Positions 25,715 through 34,914 of a stretch of 64,000 bases of DNA are shown here, piece after piece. The stretch comes from an uncultured bacterium. Lineage in GTDB: Bacteria; Bacteroidota; Bacteroidia; Bacteroidales; Bacteroidaceae. The first letter of the stretch is position 1. The number at the start of each line of letters is the position of its first letter. The stretch covers positions 19,337-83,336 of the forward strand of contig CALZUQ010000004.1 of the NCBI GenBank assembly GCA_945829425.1, written 5' to 3'. The notes below the pieces were generated by a model. The model did no database searches. It had not been told where the DNA came from and saw only the letters and a list, made by a program, of their open reading frames with translations. The position numbers were made by a program, and so were the translations under genes.

Positions 25715-27058
25715 ATGAAACTGACAGACATACTGAACCTCATAACCTCACACTTCGTGGTGAGGCAGGATATGGAGGACGAGCAGGAGATCATCCGGCA
25801 GATCAAGAACGGCGTGACGTTCCGCGGCTCCAACCTCTGGGTGCTGGTGTTCGCTATCTTCATAGCGTCGTTAGGCCTCAACGTCAACTCCACGGCAGTG
25901 ATAATAGGAGCCATGCTTATCTCCCCACTCATGGGACCTATCATAGGCATGGGTCTCGCCATAGGAATCAATGATGTCGAACTGCTGAAACGTGCGGCAC
26001 GTAACTTCGGCACGGCGACGCTGATCAGTGTGCTTACGGCAACGGTATATTTCCTCATAACGCCACTCGGTGAGGCGCAGTCAGAACTGCTGGCACGCAC
26101 GTCGCCGACGCTCTACGACGTGCTGATAGCCACCTTCGGCGGTGCGGCAGGCATCCTGGCGCTGTGTACGAAAGGCAAAGGCAACGTCATCCCGGGCGTA
26201 GCGATAGCTACAGCTCTCATGCCGCCGTTGTGTACGGCAGGGTACGGTCTTGCCACGGGACACCTGCTTTATTTCCTCGGAGCTTTTTACCTGTTCTTCA
26301 TAAACACCGTCTTCATAAGCCTTGCGACATACCTCGGAGTGAGGCTCATGCACTTCCGTCAGAAAGAGTTCGCCTCACCTGCTGCACAGAAGAAGGCACA
26401 GCGCATAATAACAGGACTGGCAGTAGTGACCATGCTGCCGGCGGTTGTCATGACGGTGAACATCGTCAGGAAGAGCATTTTCGATAACAACGTAAACAGA
26501 TTCGTACATACCGAGCTGTCGATGCCCGGCACACAGGTCATCTCGACGAACACCGACAAAGAGGGCAGTGTGCTGAACGTCGTGGCGGTAGGACGCGAGA
26601 TAAGCACGGAGAAAGCGAAAGACGCAGAAAGGCGCATGGCGCAATACGGACTTGGAGACTATGTGCTGAACATCATCCAGGGAGAGCAGTCGGACAGCAT
26701 GCTGACGCTCAGTTCGCGCCTGTCGCAGATAACGACGTCAAGGCAGGACGACCAAAAGAAAATCATGGAGATGTCGGCGCAGATAACACAGCTCCGCACG
26801 GCTCTCAACGCTTACGAGCGTTACGCCACCTTGTCACAGGAGGTTATGGGAGAAATGAAGGTTCTCTTCCCCAAGGTTAAGGCACTGAGCATGTCGAAGG
26901 CCGTGGAAGCACAGCGCGACACGACAGAGACCAAACAGTTTGTGGCAGCCAAGATCGTCACCGACGCAAAGTCCCGCATGACGGCGGAAGAGACCTCACG
27001 CCTGCAGCAATGGCTGAAGGAAAGGGTGAAGGCGGACAGTCTCGTAGTAGTATATTGA
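25715..27058 (+). CDS. DUF389 / TIGR00341 family membrane protein
   Basis: A 447-residue inner-membrane protein of unknown role. The family-defining block is near the N-terminus: RGSNLWVLVFAIFIASLGLNVNSTAVIIGAMLISPLMGPIIGMGLAIGIND. It is followed by helices with TPLGEAQSELLARTSPTLYDVLIATFGGAAGILA and GVAIATALMPPLCTAGYGLA, which are strongly conserved in DUF389 proteins. The region after about 265 is soluble and includes a probable coiled coil (residues about 330-385, SRLSQITTSRQDDQKKIMEMSAQITQLRTALNAYERY). The mRNA leader contains element copy B, so expression may depend on that structure. A good terminator follows. Confidence 0.88.
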   Translation: MKLTDILNLITSHFVVRQDMEDEQEIIRQIKNGVTFRGSNLWVLVFAIFIASLGLNVNSTAVIIGAMLISPLMGPIIGMGLAIGINDVELLKRAARNFGTATLISVLTATVYFLITPLGEAQSELLARTSPTLYDVLIATFGGAAGILALCTKGKGNVIPGVAIATALMPPLCTAGYGLATGHLLYFLGAFYLFFINTVFISLATYLGVRLMHFRQKEFASPAAQKKAQRIITGLAVVTMLPAVVMTVNIVRKSIFDNNVNRFVHTELSMPGTQVISTNTDKEGSVLNVVAVGREISTEKAKDAERRMAQYGLGDYVLNIIQGEQSDSMLTLSSRLSQITTSRQDDQKKIMEMSAQITQLRTALNAYERYATLSQEVMGEMKVLFPKVKALSMSKAVEAQRDTTETKQFVAAKIVTDAKSRMTAEETSRLQQWLKERVKADSLVVVY

Positions 27059-27146
27059 CCCTGTGACGGTGTGTAATTGACCACATGCCGGACTATAATT
27101 AACCTCATACCGGACCAGGAGGTTTCTCCGGAAGCCCATTTCCCTT

Positions 27147-27188
27147 ACTTCCCTTTGGCATTGTCGCCGGAGGGAAGTCTTTTTTTAT
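27147..27188 (+). terminator. Rho-independent terminator
   Basis: ACTTCCCT pairs with AGGGAAGT (27147-27154 and 27171-27178), followed by CTTTTTTTTA, a typical intrinsic terminator. Confidence 0.85.
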
Positions 27189-27378
27189 TTACTTCACCTT
27201 TATTACCCCTCCTTTCCTCATGCAGCCCTACAGAGGGCTTTCGGGCAGAAAAAAAGAACAAGTCGGAACAAAAGCAGCAAATTCCCAAGAAATAGATTAC
27301 AGTTTAAAAGGAATGCACTTCATTTGCTTTCAAACTGTAAGTTTACTAAAATTTATCTACAAATACAGTCATCTTTTG

Positions 27379-27410
27379 TTGCTATTTTTGCTCAAAATGT
27401 TGTAACTTTG
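27379..27410 (+). promoter_or_regulatory. Promoter TTG-N21-TAACTTTG for dapF
   Basis: TAACTTTG at 27403-27410 fits the -7 consensus and TTG at 27379-27381 is 21 bp upstream. The leader is about 42 nt. Confidence 0.7.
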
Positions 27411-27458
27411 CATCGAAAATAATAAAAATGAAACTATTTTAGAAGAATATCTCACAAT

Positions 27459-28301
27459 ATGTCACTTATACGTTTTACCAAGATGCACGGTTTAGGCAAC
27501 GATTATATATATGTATATACAGAATGTAACCATATAGCCGACCCGAATGACTTTTCGATACGCTGGAGCCGCCAGCATACAGGAATAGGCAGCGACGGTC
27601 TTGTAATGATTGGCAAGAGCGGGAAAGCCGACTTCTCCATGCGTATCTTCAACGCCGACGGCTCGGAAGCCCGTATGTGCGGCAACGCCTCGCGGTGCAT
27701 CGGTAAATACGTCTATGACAAAGGGCTTACGATGAAGACCGACCTTACGCTGGAGACACTCTCGGGCATCGTGGGGCTGCACCTTCACATAGGCGAAGAC
27801 GGAAAGGTAGAGAAGGTTACGGTAGACATGGGAGTTCCGGTCCTTGCCGACACAACGCTCATAGCCACCGCCGACGGCACTTTGGAGAACGCCCCGATAG
27901 ACACTCTTGATGGCGTTTACGAAGGAACATTCGTCAGCATGGGCAACCCTCACGCCGTGATTTTCACCAAAGACTGTGAGAAGACCGACGTGGCGAGGAT
28001 AGGAAAGCAGATAGAGTTCCACCACCTCTTTCCGGAGCGCGTCAACGTAGAGTTTGCCACCATACTCCCCCACGACGTCATAAGGATGAGGGTATGGGAG
28101 CGCGGCAGCGGAATAACACAGGCATGCGGCACAGGGGCTTGCGCCACGGCTGTTGCTGCCATGACGAACGGCTTGACGGGACGTGCGGTGACGGTAGTCA
28201 TGGACGGCGGAAGCTTAGACATACGCTGGGACGAGAGCGACAACCACGTGTACATGACGGGGACAGCGACGACAGCCTTCGAAGGGGAGCTGGAGGAATA
28301 A
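27459..28301 (+). CDS. dapF: Diaminopimelate epimerase
   Basis: Interconverts LL- and meso-diaminopimelate, the last but one step to lysine and the source of the peptidoglycan diamino acid. The 280-residue protein starts with the family's [11 protein letters not shown] and has both active-site cysteines, Cys74 in MCGNASRC and Cys223 in QACGTGACA, plus [13 protein letters not shown] and SMGNPHAV. It is followed after 111 bp by dapL, whose product makes its substrate; pairing of the two is common in Bacteroidetes that use the aminotransferase route. Confidence 0.96.
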   Translation: MSLIRFTKMHGLGNDYIYVYTECNHIADPNDFSIRWSRQHTGIGSDGLVMIGKSGKADFSMRIFNADGSEARMCGNASRCIGKYVYDKGLTMKTDLTLETLSGIVGLHLHIGEDGKVEKVTVDMGVPVLADTTLIATADGTLENAPIDTLDGVYEGTFVSMGNPHAVIFTKDCEKTDVARIGKQIEFHHLFPERVNVEFATILPHDVIRMRVWERGSGITQACGTGACATAVAAMTNGLTGRAVTVVMDGGSLDIRWDESDNHVYMTGTATTAFEGELEE

Positions 28302-28412
28302 CGTTTCCCGCAGCGAGAACAAAAAAGACCACACACACAAATAAATATCCACCATACTGCCCAAGGCCGCGGACCTCCAAGCCCTACGGCAGAGAAAATA
28401 GAGAAAAAGAAT

Positions 28413-29642
28413 ATGACACTTGTAAACGAACATTTCCTCAAGCTGCCAAACAACTATCTGTTTGCAGACATCGCCAAGAAAGTCAATGCTTTCAAGGTAT
28501 CACACCCTAACGCACGCATCATAAGCCTCGGCATTGGCGACGTGACACAGCCGCTATGTCCCGCAGTGATAGAAGCAATGCACAAAGCGGTAGACGAAAT
28601 GGCAAACGGCGAGACGTTCAGAGGCTACGGACCGGAGCAGGGGTATAAGTTCCTCAGAGACGCCATAGTGAAGAACGACTACCTCGCACGAGGCATACAC
28701 ATCGACGCCAACGAGGTGTTCGTAAACGACGGAGCAAAGAGCGACACGGGAAACTTCCAGGAGTTGATACGTTGGGACAACTCGATATGTGTCACCGACC
28801 CTATCTATCCCGTTTACATCGACTCGAACGTGATGATCGGCAGGGCGGGAGTCCTGGAAGACGGGAAATGGAGCAATGTGATATACGTCCCTTGCACGGA
28901 AGAGAACAACTTCACGCCGGAGCCTCCGGCAAACCGTGTCGACGTCATATACCTATGCTATCCGAACAACCCTACGGGAACCGTAATAACGAAGGAAGCA
29001 CTGAAGAAATGGGTGCAGTATGCACTGAAGAACGACGCGCTGATCTTCTACGACGCTGCCTATGAGGCATATATCCAGGACCCGGACATTCCTCACAGCA
29101 TATACGAGATAAAAGGAGCGAAGAAATGTGCCGTAGAGTTCAAGAGCTTCTCGAAGACAGCCGGATTTACGGGCATACGTTGCGGATATACCGTAGTGCC
29201 GAAAGAGGTCATGGCTTCCACACTGACAGGAGAGCGCATACCGCTCAACAACCTGTGGAACAGAAGACAGTGTACGAAGTTCAACGGCACAAGCTACGTC
29301 AGCCAGAGAGCCGCCGAGGCGACATACAGCCCGGAAGGCAAGGCTCAGGTCAGGGAGGTCATTGACTACTACATGACGAATGCGAGAATCATGAAGGAAG
29401 GATTTGAGAATGTAGGCATAAAGGTTTACGGCGGCGACAACGCTCCGTATCTCTGGCTTAGGACTCCCCGCGACATGACGTCATGGAAATTCTTTGAGCA
29501 GATGCTCTATGAAGCACATGTGGTATGCACGCCGGGTGTCGGTTTCGGACCGAGCGGCGAAGGCTTCGTAAGGCTTACGGCGTTCGGAAAGCGCGAAGAC
29601 TGCATAGAAGCCATGAACTGGATAAAGGATTGGATGAAGTAG
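28413..29642 (+). CDS. dapL: LL-diaminopimelate aminotransferase
   Basis: A PLP-dependent class I aminotransferase that turns tetrahydrodipicolinate directly into LL-diaminopimelate, bypassing the succinylase and acetylase branches. Length 409 is standard. Diagnostic text: NEHFLKLPNNYLFADIAKKV at the start, LGIGDVTQPL, FRGYGPEQGYKFLRDAI, CYPNNPTGTVI and the PLP lysine Lys248 in SFSKTAGFTGIRCGYTVVP, ending with PGVGFGPSGEGFVRLTAFG. It acts just before DapF in the pathway, and the two genes probably share a transcript. Confidence 0.96.
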   Translation: MTLVNEHFLKLPNNYLFADIAKKVNAFKVSHPNARIISLGIGDVTQPLCPAVIEAMHKAVDEMANGETFRGYGPEQGYKFLRDAIVKNDYLARGIHIDANEVFVNDGAKSDTGNFQELIRWDNSICVTDPIYPVYIDSNVMIGRAGVLEDGKWSNVIYVPCTEENNFTPEPPANRVDVIYLCYPNNPTGTVITKEALKKWVQYALKNDALIFYDAAYEAYIQDPDIPHSIYEIKGAKKCAVEFKSFSKTAGFTGIRCGYTVVPKEVMASTLTGERIPLNNLWNRRQCTKFNGTSYVSQRAAEATYSPEGKAQVREVIDYYMTNARIMKEGFENVGIKVYGGDNAPYLWLRTPRDMTSWKFFEQMLYEAHVVCTPGVGFGPSGEGFVRLTAFGKREDCIEAMNWIKDWMK

Positions 29643-29818
29643 GACGACAAGAAACTTAACGATGCCAAAGACAGCAACACAGACACCAACCGCGCGACGG
29701 CATTTCAGCAACACAAACCTACGCTGACACTACAGCGACCCTATAAGGCAACCAAGACAAGCAACAATACATAACAACAACACAAACACAAAAAACTGTT
29801 TTTAAAAAGGTAAAGATT

Positions 29819-30526
29819 ATGAAAAGGAGTAACAAAATCGCAGCAATGATGGCGGCTGCCGTCATGCTGCCAGCCACAATGGTGGCGCAGGAGGAAGTAG
29901 AGGCTTCGGCAGGTGCAGACATCGTAAGCAGCTACTACTGGCGTGGTCAGGATCTTGGAGGCATCAGCGTACAGCCCTCACTCGGCGTAAGCTACAAAGG
30001 CCTCTCGCTCTCTGCCTGGGGCTCTATAGGTCTTGAGAGGACAGACACCAAGGAGTTCGACCTCACCTTGGGCTACACCACCGGCGGCCTTACCGTTTCC
30101 ATCACCGATTACTGGTTTGCCTACAGCGGTCAGGAGAACAAGTATTTCCACTATGGCGCACACTCTACGGCACACGTCTGGGAGGCGAACATTGGCTATG
30201 ACTTCGGACCTCTCGCACTGAACTGGTACACAAACATCGGAGGAGCCGACGGAGTGAATGAAGACGGCGAGAGAGCGTATTCTTCTTACATTCTCCTGGC
30301 AGCACCGTTCAAACTTGGCGGCCTGGAATGGACGGCAGAGGTAGGAGCGACACCGTGGGCAACGTCGTTCTACGGAGGAGCAAACGGTTTTGCTGTCTGC
30401 GACGTATCGCTGAAGGCGGTGAAGGAAATAAAGGTGACAGACTCTTTCAGCATTCCGGTATTCGCCAAGGTAGGCTTCAACCCAGCCATTGAGGCTGCTG
30501 ACTTCACCTTCGGCATCAGTTTATAA
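29819..30526 (+). CDS. Putative outer-membrane beta-barrel protein of the nitrogen locus
   Basis: A 235-residue exported protein. The signal peptide ends ATMVAQ. The rest alternates short beta-strands with turns (ADIVSSYYWRGQDLGG, LSAWGSIGLERTD, FDLTLGYTTGGLTVSITDYWFAY, LNWYTNIGGADGVN, GLEWTAEVGATPW) and ends in a strand with a terminal hydrophobic residue (FTFGISL), as expected for a small 8- to 12-strand outer-membrane barrel. The SSYYWRG segment resembles TorF-type putative porins. Position just upstream (27 bp) of the P-II gene, then amtB and glnN, suggests it admits ammonium or another nitrogen source; that is inference from context. Confidence 0.7.
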   Translation: MKRSNKIAAMMAAAVMLPATMVAQEEVEASAGADIVSSYYWRGQDLGGISVQPSLGVSYKGLSLSAWGSIGLERTDTKEFDLTLGYTTGGLTVSITDYWFAYSGQENKYFHYGAHSTAHVWEANIGYDFGPLALNWYTNIGGADGVNEDGERAYSSYILLAAPFKLGGLEWTAEVGATPWATSFYGGANGFAVCDVSLKAVKEIKVTDSFSIPVFAKVGFNPAIEAADFTFGISL

Positions 30527-30553
30527 TATCACCCTCACAAACACAATGACATT

Positions 30554-30910
30554 ATGAAAAAGATTGAAGCGATAATAAGAAAGACAAAGTTTGAGGACGT
30601 CAAGGAAGCCTTGCTCGACGCCGACATTGAATGGTTTTCATACTACGACGTGAGAGGTATAGGAAAGTCAAGGCAGGAACGCATATACCGTGGTGTCGTC
30701 TATGACACAAGCTCCATAGAGCGCACACTGGTGTCTATCGTGGTGCGCGACAAGAACGTGGAGAAAACCATTGAGGCGGTATCGAAGGCTGCTCATACAG
30801 GAGAACTCGGCGACGGACGTATCTTCGTCATTCCGGTGAACGACGTCGTACGCATACGTACCGGAGAGCGTGGCGACATAGCCTTATACAACGCCGAGAA
30901 GGAAGAATAA
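30554..30910 (+). CDS. P-II nitrogen regulatory protein
   Basis: A 118-residue GlnB/GlnK-type signalling protein that reads 2-oxoglutarate and ATP/ADP and controls the adjacent ammonium channel. The start MKKIEAIIRKTKFEDVKEAL and the C-terminal GDGRIFVIPVNDVVRIRTGERG segment are characteristic. The T-loop contains RIYRGVVYD; Tyr50 lines up with the uridylylated Tyr51 of E. coli GlnB after one deletion, but whether it is modified here cannot be told. Immediate linkage to amtB argues for a GlnK role. Its stop codon lies in the first of two 40-bp hairpin repeats. Confidence 0.93.
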   Translation: MKKIEAIIRKTKFEDVKEALLDADIEWFSYYDVRGIGKSRQERIYRGVVYDTSSIERTLVSIVVRDKNVEKTIEAVSKAAHTGELGDGRIFVIPVNDVVRIRTGERGDIALYNAEKEE

Positions 30911-31018
30911 GCCGGGACACTCACTACCTGTCTCGACAAAGGATAATAAGCCGGGACATTCACTACCTGTCCCGACAAAGGATAACGAGTTTTTTAGGGT
31001 GGCGGCAGACCACCACCC
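30905..31018. repeat. Two tandem 40-bp hairpin repeats plus a third hairpin between P-II and amtB genes
   Basis: Units at 30905-30944 and 30945-30984 are about 90% alike. Each contains CGGGACA...TGTCCCG or TGTCTCG stems around an eight- or nine-base loop, so each can form a 7-bp hairpin. A third stem GGGTGG/CCACCC lies at 30997-31018 after a T-run. The first unit overlaps the P-II stop codon. Confidence 0.8.
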
Positions 31019-31127
31019 CACTTTACAGCAACACAAACAACCACAAGCATCACTCTCGCTCTTCTGCACATGACAAAGGCCGTGGGGGTCAGGGGGTACT
31101 GATGCTCTCAAACAACGTTTTTTCATT

Positions 31128-32405
31128 ATGGACACAACAATAACTTTAGCTGAACTCAGCACAGGTATCAACACCGTATGGATGCTCTTGGCGGCAATGC
31201 TGGTATTCTTCATGCAGCCGGGCTTCGCCCTCGTAGAGGCGGGCTTCACACGCGGCAAGAACACCGCGAATATCCTTATGAAGAACTTCGTGGACTTCAC
31301 CTTCGGCTCTCTGCTCTTCTGGCTCGTAGGCTTCGGTCTGATGTTCGGTGCGGGCGACTTCGTAGGCATGCCACACTTCATCGACCTTGACATCATGGAG
31401 AAGCAGATAGACAACGGACTGCCTATCGAGGGTTTCCTCATCTTCCAGACAGTGTTCTGCGCCACGGCGGCGACGATAGTTTCGGGAGCCATGGCAGAGC
31501 GCACGAAGTTCTCCATGTACCTCGTATATACGGTTTTCATCAGCGTGCTCATATACCCTGTCTCAGGCCACTGGACATGGGGCGGCGGATGGCTCATGAA
31601 CGGTGAGGAGGGTTCTTTCATGATGAACCTCTTCGGCACTACGTTCCATGACTTTGCAGGCTCTACGGTGGTTCACTCTGTCGGCGGATGGCTCGCTCTC
31701 GTAGGAGCCTCAATACTCGGACCGCGTATCGGAAAATACGGCAAGGACAAGAAGTCGAAGGCTATTCCGGGACACAACCTCACGATAGCTGCCCTCGGAG
31801 TATTCATCCTCTGGTTCGGATGGTTCGGCTTCAACCCTGGCTCACAGTTGGCAGCAAGCACAAGTGCCGACCAGACAGCCATATCACACGTCTTCCTGAC
31901 AACAAACCTCGCAGCGTGTGCCGGAGGCTTCTTCGCTCTCGCAGTGAGCTGGCTGAAATACGGCAAGCCTTCACTCTCGCTGACACTCAACGGCATTCTT
32001 GCCGGACTTGTAGGCATCACGGCAGGTTGTGACATCGTGTCACCGCTCGGATCGGTCATAATAGGTGCTATCTGCGGCATTGTAATGATTCTCTCCGTAG
32101 ACTTCATCGACCACGTGCTGAAAATTGACGACCCTGTAGGTGCCAGCTCCGTACACGGAGTATGCGGCTTCCTCGGCACGGTGCTGACAGGATTCCTCGC
32201 TACAGAAGAAGGTCTCTGCTATTCCGGCAACGCCAACTTCCTCCTCGCACAGCTCTTCGGTGCTGTCGTAGTAGGTCTGTGGGCTGCTGCAGCAGGTTTC
32301 GTAATATTCAAGTCGCTCGACAAGATACACGGTCTCCGCGTCGACAAGCGCATTGAGGAGGAGGGTCTCGACATCTACGAGCACGGAGAGTCGGCATACA
32401 ACTGA
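31128..32405 (+). CDS. amtB: Ammonium transporter
   Basis: An 11-helix inner-membrane ammonium channel, 425 residues. Family motifs are complete: MQPGFALVEAGFTRGKNTANILMKN near the start, FHDFAGSTVVHSVGG with the conserved Asp and first pore His, LWFGWFGFNPGSQL, and SSVHGVCGFLGT with the second His of the twin-histidine pair. The C-terminal tail is short. It is preceded by the P-II gene and tandem hairpins and followed after 91 bp by glutamine synthetase, so uptake, sensing and assimilation of ammonium are encoded together. Confidence 0.96.
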   Translation: MDTTITLAELSTGINTVWMLLAAMLVFFMQPGFALVEAGFTRGKNTANILMKNFVDFTFGSLLFWLVGFGLMFGAGDFVGMPHFIDLDIMEKQIDNGLPIEGFLIFQTVFCATAATIVSGAMAERTKFSMYLVYTVFISVLIYPVSGHWTWGGGWLMNGEEGSFMMNLFGTTFHDFAGSTVVHSVGGWLALVGASILGPRIGKYGKDKKSKAIPGHNLTIAALGVFILWFGWFGFNPGSQLAASTSADQTAISHVFLTTNLAACAGGFFALAVSWLKYGKPSLSLTLNGILAGLVGITAGCDIVSPLGSVIIGAICGIVMILSVDFIDHVLKIDDPVGASSVHGVCGFLGTVLTGFLATEEGLCYSGNANFLLAQLFGAVVVGLWAAAAGFVIFKSLDKIHGLRVDKRIEEEGLDIYEHGESAYN

Positions 32406-32496
32406 TAAAACCGACACACCCCTGCCTCACTTAAGGGAACGCTACAATAAAAAACAACATACATAAAATATATACACAAAACAATTCTTTAAGATT

Positions 32497-34686
32497 ATGT
32501 CAGATTTAAGATTCAGAGTTGTCGAGACGGCTTTCAAGAAGAAGGCGTCGGCAGTAGAGTCACCTATGGAACGCCCAAGTGAATACTTCGGCAAGTATGT
32601 CTTCAACCGCGAGAAGATGTTCAAATATCTTCCAAGCAAGGTTTACGCAAAGCTTATCGACGCCATAGACAACGGCGCTGCGCTTGACCGTTCGATAGCC
32701 GACGAGGTGGCTGCCGGCATGAAACGCTGGGCTACGGAACTCGGTGTCACACACTACACCCACTGGTTCCAGCCGCTTACGGAAGGAACGGCAGAGAAGC
32801 ATGACTCTTTCGTAGAGCACGACGGCAAGGGTGGCATGATGGAAGAGTTCAGCGGAAAACTCCTCGTACAGCAGGAGCCGGACGCTTCGTCATTCCCTAA
32901 CGGTGGCATACGAAACACCTTCGAGGCACGCGGATATTCCGCATGGGACCCTTCGTCGCCTGTCTTCGTCGTTGACGACACGCTCTGCATCCCGACAGTC
33001 TTCATAGCCTATACGGGTGAGTCGCTCGACTATAAGGCTCCGCTTCTCAAGGCTCTCCGCGCTGTCAACAAGGCGGCTACAGACGTCTGCCATTACTTCA
33101 ATCCGGAAGTGAAGAAGGTCGTGGCATACCTCGGATGGGAGCAGGAGTATTTCCTCGTCGATGAGGGACTGTATGCCGCACGCCCTGACCTCCTCCTCAC
33201 CGGCAGGACACTCATGGGACACGAGGCAAGCAAGAACCAGCAGCTTGAAGACCATTACTTCGCCGCAATACCGACACGCGTGGCAGCCTTTATGAAAGAC
33301 TTGGAGATACAGGCTCTGGAACTCGGCATACCTGTCAAGACACGCCATAACGAGGTGGCTCCGAACCAGTTTGAGCTGGCACCGATATTCGAGGAGTGTA
33401 ACCTCGCCGTAGACCATAACATGCTCATCATGTCGCTCATGCGGCGTGTGGCACGCAACCACGGCTTCCGCGTCCTGCTCCACGAGAAACCCTTCAAGGG
33501 CATCAACGGCAGCGGAAAGCACAACAACTGGTCGCTCGGAACAGATACGGGAATACTGCTCCACGCACCGGGCAAGACTCCTGAAGACAACCTCCGCTTC
33601 ATAACATTCGTGGTGAACACCCTCATGGCGGTTTACCACCACAACGGACTGCTCAAGGCGTCGATCATGAGCGCAACAAACGCTCACCGCCTCGGTGCCA
33701 ACGAGGCTCCACCAGCCATCATCTCAAGCTTCCTCGGCACTCAGCTCACTGAAGTGCTCGACCACCTGGAGGTCAGCGAGGATGAAGACCTCGTGGCTCT
33801 CAGCGGAAAGCAGGGCATGAAGCTCGACATACCGCAGATACCGGAGCTGTACATCGACAATACCGACCGCAACCGTACGTCGCCGTTTGCATTCACAGGA
33901 AACCGCTTCGAGTTCCGTGCGGTAGGCAGTGAGGCAAACTGCGCAAGCGCGATGATTGCACTCAACTCTGCCCTCGCCGACCAGCTGATACGCTTCAAGA
34001 GCGACGTCGATGCTCTCATAGCCTCAGGGTTGGAGAAGGAGAAAGCCATCATACGCATCATACGCCGGTATATCAAGGAGTGCAAGCCTATACGCTTCGA
34101 CGGAAACGGATATAGCGACGAGTGGAAGGAAGAGGCAGCAAAGCGAGGACTCGACTGCGAGACAAGCTGCCCGCTGATTTTCGACAACTACCTCAAGGAG
34201 GAGAGCATAGCAATGTTCGAGGCTGCCGGAGTAATGACACGCAAAGAGCTGGAGGCACGCAACGAAGTGAAATGGGAGACATACACGAAGAAGATACAGA
34301 TTGAGGCACGTGTCCTCGGCGACCTCGCCATGAACCATATCATACCTGTCGCTACGGAATACCAGAGCAGGCTTATCGACAACGTCTATAAACTGCGTGA
34401 GCTGTTCACGGCAGAGAAGGCGGAACGCCTCTCCAGCGAGAACATGAAGCTCATCGAGGAGATCGGTGAACACACAATATACATCACTGAGCATGTCCAC
34501 ACCCTCATCGAGGCACGTAAGGTGGCGAACAAGATCGAGACGGAGCGTGAGAAGGCTATCGCCTATCACGACACTATCTCTCCTATGCTGGAGGAGATAC
34601 GTTACCACATCGACAAGCTTGAGCTCATCGTCGACAACAAGATGTGGACACTGCCAAAATACCGCGAGCTTTTGTTTATCAGATAG
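32497..34686 (+). CDS. glnN: Glutamine synthetase type III
   Basis: ATP-dependent ligation of ammonia to glutamate in the cytoplasm. At 729 residues it is the large dodecameric GSIII typical of Bacteroidetes, not the 470-residue GSI. An N-terminal GSIII-specific region (FGKYVFNREKMFKYLPSKVY) is followed by catalytic motifs including HYTHWFQPLT, GWEQEYFLVD, HNEVAPNQFELAP, KPFKGINGSGKHNNWSLGT and ATNAHRLGANEAPPAI. The C-terminal helical region (residues about 600-729) is also family-specific. Last gene of the nitrogen block; two hairpin terminators follow. Confidence 0.95.
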   Translation: MSDLRFRVVETAFKKKASAVESPMERPSEYFGKYVFNREKMFKYLPSKVYAKLIDAIDNGAALDRSIADEVAAGMKRWATELGVTHYTHWFQPLTEGTAEKHDSFVEHDGKGGMMEEFSGKLLVQQEPDASSFPNGGIRNTFEARGYSAWDPSSPVFVVDDTLCIPTVFIAYTGESLDYKAPLLKALRAVNKAATDVCHYFNPEVKKVVAYLGWEQEYFLVDEGLYAARPDLLLTGRTLMGHEASKNQQLEDHYFAAIPTRVAAFMKDLEIQALELGIPVKTRHNEVAPNQFELAPIFEECNLAVDHNMLIMSLMRRVARNHGFRVLLHEKPFKGINGSGKHNNWSLGTDTGILLHAPGKTPEDNLRFITFVVNTLMAVYHHNGLLKASIMSATNAHRLGANEAPPAIISSFLGTQLTEVLDHLEVSEDEDLVALSGKQGMKLDIPQIPELYIDNTDRNRTSPFAFTGNRFEFRAVGSEANCASAMIALNSALADQLIRFKSDVDALIASGLEKEKAIIRIIRRYIKECKPIRFDGNGYSDEWKEEAAKRGLDCETSCPLIFDNYLKEESIAMFEAAGVMTRKELEARNEVKWETYTKKIQIEARVLGDLAMNHIIPVATEYQSRLIDNVYKLRELFTAEKAERLSSENMKLIEEIGEHTIYITEHVHTLIEARKVANKIETEREKAIAYHDTISPMLEEIRYHIDKLELIVDNKMWTLPKYRELLFIR

Positions 34687-34722
34687 GTATTTTTATTCTT
34701 GAAACGTAATGCGAAACGTTTA

Positions 34723-34802
34723 CCCCCTACAGGACTGTGCTGCTCTTGTAGGGGGATTTTTTATATGCACTGGGGACGCGGGCGGAATGCCCACGTCCCC
34801 AG
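34723..34802 (+). terminator. Two consecutive terminator hairpins after glnN
   Basis: CCCCCTAC...GTAGGGGG (34723-34755) is followed by ATTTTTTAT, a classical terminator. A second strong stem CTGGGGACG...CGTCCCCAG with inner GGGC/GCCC lies at 34770-34802. Together they insulate the nitrogen operon from the ATPase gene. Confidence 0.85.
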
Positions 34803-34838
34803 TATCTTTACATTCCTTTTATTAAAAATGTCGAATTG

Positions 34839-34870
34839 TTTGGAAATGTGAAAGAAAATAGGTAACTTTG
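34839..34870 (+). promoter_or_regulatory. Promoter TTTG-N20-TAACTTTG, first copy
   Basis: Perfect consensus promoter inside an about 68-bp segment that is repeated almost exactly at 36813-36881 upstream of the second ATPase gene. Confidence 0.8.
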
Positions 34871-34914
34871 CCGCTGAATAAAAGACATCATGATACAGAA
34901 AAAGTTTGTGAGAT

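Larger units (their letters stand above)
27059..27458. other. 400-bp intergenic region before dapF
   Basis: Contains the DUF389 terminator (27147-27188) and the dapF promoter (27379-27410). The rest is AT-rich sequence in which I see no repeat or structure; the listed short ORFs have no family resemblance. Confidence 0.7.

Noticed and set aside
27077-27295. 72-aa ORF after the DUF389 gene
   Set aside because: It runs through the rho-independent terminator and is low-complexity.
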